Shown here piece by piece: positions 52,203 through 63,340 of a stretch of 64,000 nt of DNA; the stretch's first letter is position 1, and the number at the start of each line of letters is the position of its first letter. Position numbers and translations under genes: made by a program. The notes beneath the pieces were generated by a model. The model saw nothing but the letters and a program-made list of their open reading frames with translations. It was not told the origin of the DNA and did no database searches. The stretch covers positions 868,001 through 932,000 of the forward strand of contig NZ_CP074380.1 of NCBI RefSeq assembly GCF_022695595.1, in the 5' to 3' direction. Origin of the DNA: Streptomyces sp. MST-110588. Lineage in GTDB: Bacteria; Actinomycetota; Actinomycetes; Streptomycetales; Streptomycetaceae.

Positions 52203-52674
52203 TGGGGGCTCCTTATCTGCCGGTCGGATGACGGCGCAACCGGCAGCGGTTCGCACGCGGGCACGACGAAAAGCCTCGCAGCAGGGACCGCCGAGCTGAC
52301 GGTCGCCGCCACTCCACGTACAGCGCATGACCTTACGGCCCGTGCCTGACCTGCCGTAATGCAGGATCCTTGCGCAATGGCGACCGATCGTTGCGCGAGC
52401 GCGCGGCACGCGGACGTTCGTTGCGCGTTTCATCCGGCCGGACGAGCACGCGGGGGTGGTGCCCGGTGGGGGCGGGGGTGGTGCCCGGTGCCGGAAGCGG
52501 CGGTGTCCGGTACGGGACAGGACGGTGCCCGGTACGGAGAGAGGCCATGCCGGGTACCCGAGCGTGCGGGGTGCGGGGATCGCAGGTGACGCGGGTGCGC
52601 CCCGGGGTAAGAGATCCCGTGAGCCACGGTCGGAGCGTGCGGGACGGACACGGCCGGGCGGATCGGAGGGGCAT
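52203..52674. other. divergent intergenic stretch
   Basis: About 470 bases between the permease and the SGNH hydrolase. It has a GTTGCGCGA/GTTGCGCG element repeated at 52392 and 52419, and G-rich GGTGCCCGGT motifs repeated four times between 52457 and 52540. No supported gene. Promoters of both flanking genes are expected here. Confidence 0.45.
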
Positions 52675-53748
52675 GTGAGTACGGGAGGGAGCCGTGGCCC
52701 GGCCGGCGCCGTGTCGCCGGAGCCGCCCACCCCGGACTGGCTGGCCCCCGGACCGTTCCTGCGCGGGGTCGCCTGGCACGACCGGGCGAAGGACCGGCTC
52801 GTACGGGCCGACCCGGCCGACGGCGACCGGCTGCCGTGGGAGACCTGGAGCCGGGCGACCGTACCCGTCGGCGTACGCCTGGAGGGTCTGGCGCCCGGCG
52901 CCGACACCCTGCACATCCGCTACCGGGCCTTCCCTCCGCGCCCCGCCGACGAGCTGCTCTCGGCCGGGGCCGTCTTCGAGCTGTGGCAGGACGGCGAGCC
53001 CGTGTGCGAGGCGCCCGCCCGCCCCGGCGAGGACCGCACCGTCCGGCTCCGGCTGCCCGCCTCCGACGGGCCCTTCACCGTCCATCTGCCCGTACCGCTG
53101 CGCCCGCGCGTCCTGGGGCTGCGCGCCACCGGCCCCGCCCGGTCGGCCGCCGCGCCGGCCCCGGCCGAGCCGCTGCCCCGCTGGGCGGTCTACGGCGACT
53201 CCATCTGCGAGGGGTGGATCGCCTCCCGTCCCTCGCGGGCCTGGCCCGCCGTGGCGGGCCGCGCGCTGGGGCTGGACCCGGTCAACCTCGGCTACGCCGG
53301 CTCCGGCCGCGGTGAGATCGCCTCGGCGCAGCAGCTCGCCGCGCTCCCCTGCGACCTGATCACCCTTGCCTTCGGCACCAACTGCTGGTCCGGCAGCCCG
53401 TATTCGGCGCCGCTGCTGCGGGAGACGACCAGCGCGTTCATGGCGCTCGTGCGCCGGGGCCACCCGGACACGCCCCTGCTGGTCCTCAGCCCGCTGCTGC
53501 GCCCGGACGCGGAGGACACCCCCAACGCGCTCGGCGCGACCCTGTCCGAGCTGCGCCGGGCCCAGGAGGCGGCGGTCGCCGACCGGATCGCGGCGGGCGA
53601 CCGGGGGCTGGCGCTGTTGTCCGGGGCGCCGCTGCTGGAGGCCGCCGATCTCGCGGACGGTCTGCATCCCGGTGACGGCGGCCACGCCCGGCTGGCCGGG
53701 GCCGTCGCCGCCGCGCTGCGTGCAGCGGGCTTCGTCCCGCTTCCGTGA
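52675..53748 (+). CDS. SGNH/GDSL hydrolase (carbohydrate esterase type)
   Basis: A 357-residue two-domain protein. The N-terminal half (1-165) is a beta-sandwich-like region (ATVPVGVRLEGLAPGADTLHIRYRAF; AVFELWQDGEPVCEA). The SGNH domain starts at RWAVYGDSICEG with nucleophile S176. Block II is NLGYAGSGRGE, block III is LAFGTNCW, and the Asp-His pair is D328/H331 in LADGLHPGDGGH. The layout resembles CE2/CE3-type acetyl esterases. There is no signal peptide, so it may act inside the cell. GGAGG lies 5 bases before the GTG at 52675. Confidence 0.87.
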   Translation: MSTGGSRGPAGAVSPEPPTPDWLAPGPFLRGVAWHDRAKDRLVRADPADGDRLPWETWSRATVPVGVRLEGLAPGADTLHIRYRAFPPRPADELLSAGAVFELWQDGEPVCEAPARPGEDRTVRLRLPASDGPFTVHLPVPLRPRVLGLRATGPARSAAAPAPAEPLPRWAVYGDSICEGWIASRPSRAWPAVAGRALGLDPVNLGYAGSGRGEIASAQQLAALPCDLITLAFGTNCWSGSPYSAPLLRETTSAFMALVRRGHPDTPLLVLSPLLRPDAEDTPNALGATLSELRRAQEAAVADRIAAGDRGLALLSGAPLLEAADLADGLHPGDGGHARLAGAVAAALRAAGFVPLP

Positions 53749-53853
53749 GCCGACGACGACACACGATGCGCGCGGAAAAGGGGAACGGGCCGGACGCGTC
53801 ACCGCGCCGGCCCGTCCGCCCTGCTCAGCCTTCGGTCAGCCCCCGGTCAGCCG

Positions 53854-53878
53854 TCGGCCGAGTACCGTGCTCGGCCGA
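53854..53878. terminator. bidirectional hairpin terminator
   Basis: TCGGCCGAG (53854-53862) and CTCGGCCGA (53870-53878) pair perfectly around TACCGTG. It sits between the convergent SGNH and guaB1 genes, 11 bases after the guaB1 stop. Confidence 0.75.
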
Positions 53879-53889
53879 ACAGCGAGCCA

Positions 53890-55872
<1,983 letters not shown>

Positions 55873-57023
55873 ATGTCCGAGAAGGGTACGAGCGGGTGGC
55901 TGCTGCTCACGGCCGCGGTGGGAACCGCGATAGCGACGCTGGACCTGGCGCTGGGCGTGGCGACCAACCTGTCCGGTCTGCTGCTCGTCTGTCCCTTGCT
56001 GGCCGCCACCCGGCTGGACGGCCCGCGCACGGCGGCCGTGTCCGCCTTCAGCATCGCGCTCGCGGTGGCCGTGTCGGTCTGCGAGCACATCCTGGGCCTG
56101 CCCGACCAGCTCCTGCGGCTGGGCGTGCTGGCGGCGGCCTCGGTGTACGCCACGTGGGCGGCCGAGCACCACACCGCCCACCACCACCAACTGGCCGATG
56201 TCGCCTCGACCGCCCAGCGGGCGATCCTGCGCCCCACGTCCTTCCGCATCGACGGCCTGTACGTCTGCGCCCGCTACCGCTCCGCGACCCCGCAGGCGGA
56301 GATCGGCGGCGACCTGTACGCCTTCGCCGACACCCCAGCGGCCTGCGGATGCTCCTGGGCGACGTGCGCGGCAAGGGCCTGGAGGCCGTACGGCTGTCCG
56401 CCGCCGCCATCGGGCACTTCCGGGACTGCGCCTACACCCACGCCTCCCTCGCCGAGGCGGTCAGCGAGACGGACCGGCGGCTGGCCGGTGACCTGGGCGA
56501 GGAGGACTTCATCACGGCGGTGACGGCCGAGTTCGCACCCGGCCGGGTGCGACTGGTCAACTGCGGCCATCACCCGCCGCTCCTGCTGCCCGCCGAGGGC
56601 CCGCCGACCTTGGTGCAGCCGGCCGAGGCGGCCACCACACCCCTCGGCCTGTGCCCCGTCCCCCGCGTCCAGCAGGTGCGGCTGTCGCCCGGGGACCGGA
56701 TGCTCTTCTACACCGACGGGCTCGCCGAGGCCCGCGACCCGTCCGGGACCATGCTCGACCTGGCCGGGCTCGTCTCCGCGTGTACCCTGCCCGACCTCAA
56801 CGACGCGATCGACACGGTCCTGACGAGAATGACCCGGCACACCCACGGGGCGCGCGATGACGACGTCGCCCTGGTCATGGTCGAGCTCGGCGTGCCCGTG
56901 CCCCGCCGGGCCCCGAGGCGCTTCAGGTCCGCACCCCGTACGGAGCAGGTCACCGAGGCGCTCCGCACCGGACCGAACCGGACGGGGCCGAGCCGGTCCT
57001 CGGGGGCGTTCAGGTCCGGATGA
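55873..57023 (+). CDS. PP2C/SpoIIE-family membrane serine phosphatase, frameshifted
   Basis: About 383 residues after repair. The N-terminal 100 residues hold four helices (GWLLLTAAVGTAIATLDLALG, LSGLLLVCPLLAA, AVSAFSIALAVAVSVCEHILG, LRLGVLAAASVYATWAAEH), followed by a PP2C SpoIIE domain: ARYRSATPQAEIGGDLYAFADTP, LLGDVRGKGLEA, LVNCGHHPPLLL, LFYTDGLAEARD, DDDVALVMVEL. The frame breaks at 56333-56336 (FADTP then SGLRMLLGDVRG), where four C stand for five. Such phosphatases act on anti-sigma factor antagonists. GGGGAGGG precedes the ATG. The 3' end overlaps the convergent VOC gene by 14 bases. Confidence 0.88.
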
Positions 57024-57387
57024 GGCAGAACGGGTGCCCCGCGGGATCGGCGTAGACCCTGAAGTCCCGCTTCCCGCCCTCGTCGTCGAGGTCCAGCGGT
57101 CGCGCCCCCAGCGCCAGCACCTGCTCCTGGCCCTTTTCCATGTCCGGCACGTCCAGGTCGAGGTGGATCTGCTGCGAGTGGTCCGCGCGCGGCCACTGCG
57201 GCGGTACGAACCCGGGGGCGCGCTGGAAGGAGAGCCGCAGTGAACCGTCCACGAACAGGTCGACCCAGTTCTCCTCGGGGTCCGATCCGTTCTTGATCCG
57301 ACCGCCCAGCACCTGTGCGTAGAAGCCGGCGAGCGCGTGGGGGTCGGGGCAGTCCAGAACGGTGGTACGGAGCTTGGCGATCGGCAC
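57010..57387 (-). CDS. VOC superfamily protein
   Basis: A 125-residue glyoxalase-like protein. Module one is KLRTTVLDCPDPHALAGFYAQVLGGRI and module two is IHLDLDVPDMEKGQEQVLALGARPLDLDDEGGKRDFRVYADPAGHPFCLIR. The pattern matches the glyoxalase_6 group common in actinobacteria, of mostly unknown substrate. AAGGAGG precedes the GTG at 57387. It lies between the PP2C gene and the decarboxylase, with no evident pathway link. Confidence 0.87.
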   Translation of the reverse strand: MPIAKLRTTVLDCPDPHALAGFYAQVLGGRIKNGSDPEENWVDLFVDGSLRLSFQRAPGFVPPQWPRADHSQQIHLDLDVPDMEKGQEQVLALGARPLDLDDEGGKRDFRVYADPAGHPFCLIRT

Positions 57388-57500
57388 GTCTGCCTCCTTG
57401 TGCGACGGTTTCCTGTGGACGTGTCCTGTGCGACAGATCTTCTGCGGCAGGTCACGACGAGTGCCCGCCGACGGCGGACCGAATCATGCTTTTCGGGCCG

Positions 57501-57601
57501 CGCGTCAGTACTTCCGGCGCGTCAGTACTTCCGGCGCGTCAGTGTCTGCGGCACGTCAGTGCTTCGGAGCATCCGTGCCTCCGGCGCGTCAGTCCTCCGC
57601 G
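57501..57601. repeat. 17-bp tandem repeat behind decarboxylase gene
   Basis: CGCGTCAGTACTTCCGG is repeated exactly (57501-57517, 57518-57534). It then drifts through four further units (57535, 57552, 57569, 57585). The last unit contains the decarboxylase stop codon (complement of 57589-57591). Confidence 0.92.
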
Positions 57602-59069
57602 CCCTCGACGAGCACCCGGACCGTGGACAGCGAGGGGTCGGCGGTGTCCGGGACGTTCATCCCCGCCTCGACCCCCGTACGCAGGTACTCCAGCACCGGT
57701 TCGGTCAGGCGCTCACCGGGCAGCGCGGCGGGAATCCCGGGCGGGTACGGGGTCATCATCTCGGCGGCGATCCGGCCCGCCGCCCGTTCCAGGGGCACGT
57801 CCTCGACGGACCCGAAGTAGGCGTCACGCGGCAGGTGCACCTGCTCCATGCGCAGGTCCTCCGGCGAGGGGACGGCCACTTGGGAGCCGTCGGTCAGTTC
57901 CTCGGCGTGTTCGGCCAGGGAGTGCAGCGCGGTCAGCAGGTGCTCGGTGGTCTCGCGGGAGTCGGCGTGGGTGAGCTGGGCGCTGATCCGCCGGTGGTCG
58001 CACAGGTGCAGGTCGATGTGGTGCCGCTCGCGCAGCCAGTCGCCCGCGCGAAAGCCGGTGGGCCCCAGTTCGGTGATGTCGATGACGATCGGCAGCGGAT
58101 CCAGGTCCGCGGCCAGCCCCGGGGCGACGAAGTCCGCACGGTCGTTGACGTGCATGCCCGGGATCTTCTCGATCTCCGCCCGCACCTGGTCCGCCAGGTG
58201 CAGCGCGTCGTCCAGGAGGTCGTGGCCGTGCAGGGCCATCTGCCGCCGCCAGCCGTCGAGTCCGGCGTAGATCAGGACCGAGGGGCTGGTCGTGCCCAGC
58301 AGGTCGGCCCGTGACTTCAGGACGGCCGGGTCGATCAGGTCGCCGCGCAGGTGGAACACCGAGCCCTGTTCGAGGCCGCTGCCCATCTTGTGGATGCTGG
58401 TCACGCAGACGTCGGCGCCGGCGTCCATCGCCCAGGACGGCAGCCGGGGGTGGAACGGCAGATGGGCGCCCCAGGCCTCGTCGACGATCAGCGGGCGCGA
58501 CCTGGCGTGGCAGACCTCGGCGATGTCCCCGAGCGCCGCGCAGGTTCCGTACGGGGTGGGGCTGGTGACCAGCGCGCCGCGCGCGTCCGGATGCCGCTCG
58601 AACGCCTCCTCGAACGCACGGGCGCCCGGCGGGTGGGCCAGCCGCCGCTCGCGGTCCCAGTTCGGCTCGACCCAGATCGGCTCGATGCCGGAGAGGATCA
58701 GGCCGGAGACCACCGATTTGTGCGCGTCCCGGCCGATCAGCAGCTTCTCGTGCGGGCCCGCCACGGACAGCATCGCGGCCTTGACCGACAGGGAGCTGCC
58801 GCAGGTGGAGAAGAAGGTGTGCTCGGCGTGCACGGCGTCGGCCAGCAGTTCCTCGGCACGCTGGAGCACCTTGCCCGTACTGCGCCGGTCGTCCAGCCCG
58901 CCGGACGCCAGCACGTCCGAGAGGAACACCGCGTCACCCAGCACTTCCCGTACGCGGGGTCGGCACCGCGCGCCTGTTTGTGGCCGGGCGGGCTGAAGCC
59001 CAGCTCACCGCGGCGGTGGTAGTGCTCCAGTGCTTCCAGAACGGGGGCTTGTGTGTGGTCCGTGTCCAT
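57589..59069 (-). CDS. Orn/Lys/Arg decarboxylase family protein, frameshifted
   Basis: About 493 residues after repair. It is a PLP-dependent fold-type I decarboxylase of the SpeA-like group. It opens with APVLEALEHYHRRGELGFSPPGHKQARGAD. TFFSTCGSSLSVKAAMLSV, LIVDEAWGAHLPFHP and VCVTSIHKMGSGLEQGS supply the cofactor Asp, His and Schiff-base Lys. The frame breaks at 58956-58959 (ARGADP then RVREVLGDAVF), where four bases stand for five. Such enzymes make cadaverine, putrescine or agmatine; which one is not clear. The start at 59069 is based on homology because the ribosome site is weak. Confidence 0.87.
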
Positions 59070-59469
59070 GAACCCATGAGTGCCTCGTGGGGCGGCCTTC
59101 CATTCCCCCTTCCGCCAGTACGGCCGGTGGGGCGACGTACCGCGGGAAGACCGGCGTCCGTACCGGCCGGAAGGCTCCCACCAGCGTCTTCCGCCCGTTG
59201 TCGGGGCTTTTCGTACGGGCCGCTCGTACGGCACCCGTACGGGGCGGGGGTACGGAACCCGTCCGGGAGACGCCGGGGGCGCATCGGGAGACCACACCGG
59301 CGCGCGCTGTGCCGTGCGCCCCAGCCAGCCGCCGGCGCACGGCTCTTCCCCCTGCCTCCCCACGCCTCCCCGTGCCTTCCCATGCCCTACCGCACGCGGG
59401 CGCGGACCGCCACCCGGCCCCCGCCCGGCGCATTCACCGGTTTGCGACCCGCCTTCCGTGGAGACCCGG
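59070..59469. other. divergent intergenic stretch
   Basis: About 400 bases between the decarboxylase and a membrane protein gene. It contains a short CCTCCCCACG/CCTCCCCGTG/CCTTCCCATG repeat at 59355-59390. No gene is supported. Promoters of both neighbours are expected here. Confidence 0.45.
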
Positions 59470-60197
59470 ATGCTCATGCGGATTCCCCTACGTTCCTGGC
59501 GGCGCTGGCGACAGCGGCCGACCCTGCATACCTCCATGAGTGCCGAGGACGTCGAGAGTGCCAGCAGGCGCTTCCTGCTCTACGGAGTGCTCCCCCTGTG
59601 GTTCGTGCCCAGCGTCGCGGACTGGGTGATGCACCGCAAAACCCGTATCCAGGACACCAGCGGCACCAAAGAATCGGCGATCCACGCGCTGATGATGACC
59701 GAGGCCGGCATTCCCGTGGTGGCCGGGCTCCTGGCGCGCATCAACCCGCTGGTCCTGTCCCTGATGGGCGGCGCGGCACTGGCGCACGGCGCGACCGCCC
59801 TGTGGGACGTCAAGGTCGCCACCGAGGAGCGCGAGGTGCGCCCGGTCGAGCAGCACATCCACAGCTTCCTGGAGGTGCTGCCGCTCTCGGCCGCCGCCTT
59901 CACCGCCGTACTGCACTGGGACAAGGTCCGCGCCACCGTGCGCGGCGGCGGCAGTCCCGACGACTGGAAGCTGCTGCCCAAGGAGCGCCCGCTGCCCGCC
60001 TCCTACCTGGCCGGCATCGCCGCCGCCGTGGCAGCGTTCGTCGCGCTGCCGTACGGCGAGGAGATGATCCGGTGCATCCGCGCGGAGCGGGCGCGGGCCA
60101 CCGCCGAGCGCGAGCGCCTGCCGTTCACGGTCCTGGACGGGGCGAGGACGACCCCCGGGCGCAGGATTACGGCGACGGCCTGGCCGGGCGGAGGTGA
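59470..60197 (+). CDS. conserved membrane protein, probably frameshifted near its end
   Basis: A protein of about 242 residues with three or four helices: RRFLLYGVLPLWFVPSVADWVMHRKTR, GIPVVAGLLARINPLVLSLMGGAALAHGATALWDV, VLPLSAAAFTAVLHWD and ASYLAGIAAAVAAFVALPYGEEM. Histidines in VMHRKTRIQDT, SAIHALMM, LAHGATALWD and EQHIHSFLEVLP are spaced as in diiron or metal-binding membrane proteins. GGAG lies 6 bases before the ATG. At 60139-60142 a run of four G may need a fifth. The repaired frame then reads GEDDPRAQDYGDGLAGRR and stops at 60197, overlapping the next gene as GTGA. Function unknown. Confidence 0.7.
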
Positions 60198-61354
60198 GGG
60201 CGCAGGAGCGCCGCGGCGGGCTGTGGCGGCGGGTGACGGCGGCGGTGCCCGCACCCCGCCGCCCCGGGCCGCGCACTGCTGCCCCCGCCGCGCCCCGGCC
60301 GGTCTTCCACACCGCGCCACGGCCCGCCCTGCGGCCGGTCGTATGGCAGCCACCACCCCGCCCGCCACGGGCGAAAGACCAGGTCAGCCGGGTTCCGCTG
60401 CCACCACTGACCCTGTACCCGCTCGGCGGGCGAGGGCCCGAGCACGTGACGCTGGACGCGGCGGGCCGGGTGCTGACCGGCGTGGCCGACGGCCGCATCC
60501 TGCGCCTGGACCCCGACAGCGGCCGGGTGGAGACGGTGGTGCGGACCGGCGGCCGGCCGCTGGGACTCCAGCCGCTGCCGGACGGCCGGCTGCTGGTCTG
60601 CGACGCGGACCGCGGGCTGCTGCGGGCCGACCCCGCCGACGGCAGCGTCGAAACGGTGCTGCGGACGGCGGCCGGCGCACCGCTGCGGCTGTGCAGCAAC
60701 GCCGTCACCGCCTCCGACGGCACCGTCTACGTCAGCGACTCCAGCGGGCGCTTCGGCCTGCGCGACTGGAAGGGCGACCTGCTGGAACACTCCGGTACGG
60801 GACGGCTGATCCGGTACGAGCCCGGTGGCGGCGCCGAAGTGGTCCTGAAGGGCCTGCAGTTCGCCAACGGCGTCGCGCTCGCGCCGGACGAGTCCTGCGT
60901 GATCGTCGCGGAGTCGGGCGCCTACCGGCTGACCCGGCTGTGGCTCACCGGCAGCAGGGCCGGGCACAGTGACGTACTCGCCGGTGACCTGCCCGGCTTC
61001 CCCGACAACCTCTCCACCGGCCCGGACGGGCTGGTGTGGGTGGCGCTGGCCGGTGCCAGGGACCCGCTGGTGGACGCCCTGCACCGCAGCGCGCCGCCGC
61101 TGCGCCGGGCCGCGTGGTCGCTGGCGATGCCGCTGCTGCCCCAGCGGCTGACCGACCCGCGCCGTACCGCGTGGGTCGTCGCGGTGGACGGCTCCGGGCG
61201 CGTGGTGCACGACCTGCAACGCCGTACCAAGGACTACCGCATGGTCACCAGCGTCTGCACGGACGGCCGCACGCTCTATCTGGGAAGCCTGACCGAAGGC
61301 GCGGTGGCGCGGGCGGAACTGCCCGCGGCGCCCACCGCACGCGCCGGTCCGTAG
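60194..61354 (+). CDS. strictosidine synthase-like/SMP-30-type beta-propeller protein
   Basis: A 386-residue six-bladed propeller. The first 60 residues are Pro/Arg-rich. Blade motifs follow: GPEHVTLDAAGRVLTGVADGRILRLDPDSG, LLVCDADRGLLRADPADGSVE, SNAVTASDGTVYVSDSSGRFGLRDW, LQFANGVALAPDESCVIVAESGAYRLTRLWL and LPGFPDNLSTGPDGLVWVALAG. The motif NGVALAPDE with the following E and the FPDNLS block match the metal-binding residues of the gluconolactonase and strictosidine-synthase-like groups. It probably hydrolyses a lactone or organophosphate-type ester. GTG at 60194 overlaps the upstream gene. Confidence 0.85.
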   Translation: MRAQERRGGLWRRVTAAVPAPRRPGPRTAAPAAPRPVFHTAPRPALRPVVWQPPPRPPRAKDQVSRVPLPPLTLYPLGGRGPEHVTLDAAGRVLTGVADGRILRLDPDSGRVETVVRTGGRPLGLQPLPDGRLLVCDADRGLLRADPADGSVETVLRTAAGAPLRLCSNAVTASDGTVYVSDSSGRFGLRDWKGDLLEHSGTGRLIRYEPGGGAEVVLKGLQFANGVALAPDESCVIVAESGAYRLTRLWLTGSRAGHSDVLAGDLPGFPDNLSTGPDGLVWVALAGARDPLVDALHRSAPPLRRAAWSLAMPLLPQRLTDPRRTAWVVAVDGSGRVVHDLQRRTKDYRMVTSVCTDGRTLYLGSLTEGAVARAELPAAPTARAGP

Positions 61355-61540
61355 CACCGGCCGCACGCCCCCTCCCCGCTCCCGCGCCGGCCGCCGCGCG
61401 GGCGCCTGCCGTTTCCGGGCGCCCTGGGCCGTACCCGTTCGAGTTGTCCACCGGTCCGTACCCGTACCGGCCGCCGTCCCGTCCTCCCCGCTCGGCTCCC
61501 CTGTCCACTCCCGTCACCGGCCCCCACGGAACCCGCCACC

Positions 61541-63123
61541 ATGAAACGCCTGTCCGTCCTGCCCCTGCTCCTCCTGGCCGCCGCCGCGTCGGCAGCGGCG
61601 GCACTGCTGGTCTCGCCGTGGTGGTGGGTGCCCGCCGCGGCCCTGCTGCCGCCGGCCGCGATGGCGGTGTGGGACGTGACGCAGCGCCGCCATTCGGTGC
61701 TGCGCAACTACCCGCTGCTCGGCCACATGCGGTACCTCCTGGAGGCCGTACGCCCGGAGATCCAGCAGTACTTCGTCGAGCGCAACTACGACGGCCGCCC
61801 TACGACCGCGACGTCCGCAGCATCGTCTACCAACGGGCCAAGGGCACCGAGGCCGAGGAGCCCTTCGGCACCGAACGGGACGTCTACGCCGAGGGGTATG
61901 AGTTCCTGGTGCCGTCCATGGCCCCGCGGCCCGTGCCCGAGGAACCGCCCACCGTACGGATCGGCGGCCCGCACTGCGCCAAGCCGTACGACATGGCCCT
62001 GCTGAACGTCTCGGCGATGAGTTTCGGCTCACTGTCGGCCAACGCGATCGAGGCGCTGAACCGCGGCGCGGCGCTGGGCGGTTTCGCCCACGACACCGGG
62101 GAGGGCGGGCTGTCGGAGTACCACCTGCGGCACGGCGGCGACCTGGTGTGGGAGATCGGCACCGGCTACTTCGGCTGCCGGACCCGCGACGGCGGCTTCG
62201 ACCCGCGCGAGTTCGCCGACAAAGCCGCCCACGACCAGGTCAAATGCGTGTCGCTGAAGCTGTCCCAGGGCGCGAAGCCGGGCATCGGCGGAGTGCTGCC
62301 GGGCGGCAAGGTCAACGCGGAGATCGCCCGGGTCCGCGAGGTCCCCGAAGGACGTACGGTCATCTCCCCGCCGTACCACCGCGCGTTCTCCACCCCGCGC
62401 GAACTGATCCGCTTCCTGGCCCGGATGCGGGAGCTGGCCGGCGGCAAACCCGTGGGGTTCAAGCTCTGTGTCGGCTCCCGCCGCCAGTTCCTGGCGGTGT
62501 GCAAGGCGATGCTGGCGGAGGGCACCGGCCCCGACTTCGTCATCGTGGACGGCGCGGAGGGCGGCACCGGGGCCGCCCCGCTGGAATTCGCCGACCACCT
62601 CGGGGCCCCGCTGACCGAAGGACTGATCACGGTGCACAACGCGCTGGTGGGCGCCGGACTGCGGGAACACGTACGGATCGGCGCCAGCGGAAAGGTGGCC
62701 ACCGGCACCGACATCGTCAAGCGCCTCCTCCAGGGCGCGGACTACACCAACGCGGCACGCACGATGATGTTCGCCGTGGGCTGCATCCAGGCGCAGCGCT
62801 GCCACACCAACACCTGCCCGGTCGGGGTGACCACCCAGGACCCACGGCGCGCGCGGGCCCTGCACGTCGGCGACAAGTCCCGGCGCGTCCACCGCTACCA
62901 GGAGGCCACGGTCCACAGCGCCCTGCAGATCATGGCCGCCATGGGCGTACAGCACCCGCGCGAGCTGCGTCCGCACATGCTGCACCGGCGGCTGGACCCG
63001 CGCACGGTCGCCTCGTACGGGGAGCTGTACGAGTGGCTGGAGCCGGGGCAGCTCCTGGACGGGCCGCCGGCCACATGGGCGGCGGACTGGGCCGCCGCGG
63101 ACCCGGACCGCTTCGCCGTGTGA
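61541..63123 (+). CDS. membrane-anchored FMN-binding glutamate synthase-like protein, frameshifted
   Basis: About 527 residues after repair. Two N-terminal helices (VLPLLLLAAAASAAAALLVSPWWWVPAAALLPPAAMAVWDV) precede a glutamate synthase central FMN domain: MSFGSLSANAIEALNRGAALGGFAHDTGEGGLSEYH, SQGAKPGIGGVLPGGKVN, DFVIVDGAEGGTGAAPLEF, IGASGKVATGTDIVKRLLQGAD. The [3Fe-4S] motif is CIQAQRCHTNTCP (C-x5-C-x4-C). The frame breaks near 61798-61800 (ERNYDGRP then YDRDVRSIVYQR), where one C is missing. There is no glutaminase domain, so it is a GltB2-like oxidoreductase whose amino donor and acceptor are unknown. Confidence 0.88.
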
Positions 63124-63340
63124 CGGCTGTGCGGGGGTCCGGTGGCCGTTCAGGGCCTGTGTCCCGTGTCATGCGGAGACCGGCCGGGATGCAGGCGGAC
63201 GGTTGGGGAGTGACAGTGGGGAACACGTTCGACATGACTTCACCCGACCCCGCTTGATCCCACCGGCCCGACCGGCCCGGCCCCCCTTGATCCCAACGAC
63301 CCGACCCGTCCGGACCCACCCGAACCGGGGAGGCAGCACC

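Noticed and set aside
50604..52349. 581-codon plus-strand frame opposite the second permease
   Set aside because: Composition typical of antisense of membrane proteins in high-GC DNA; no start signal or homology.
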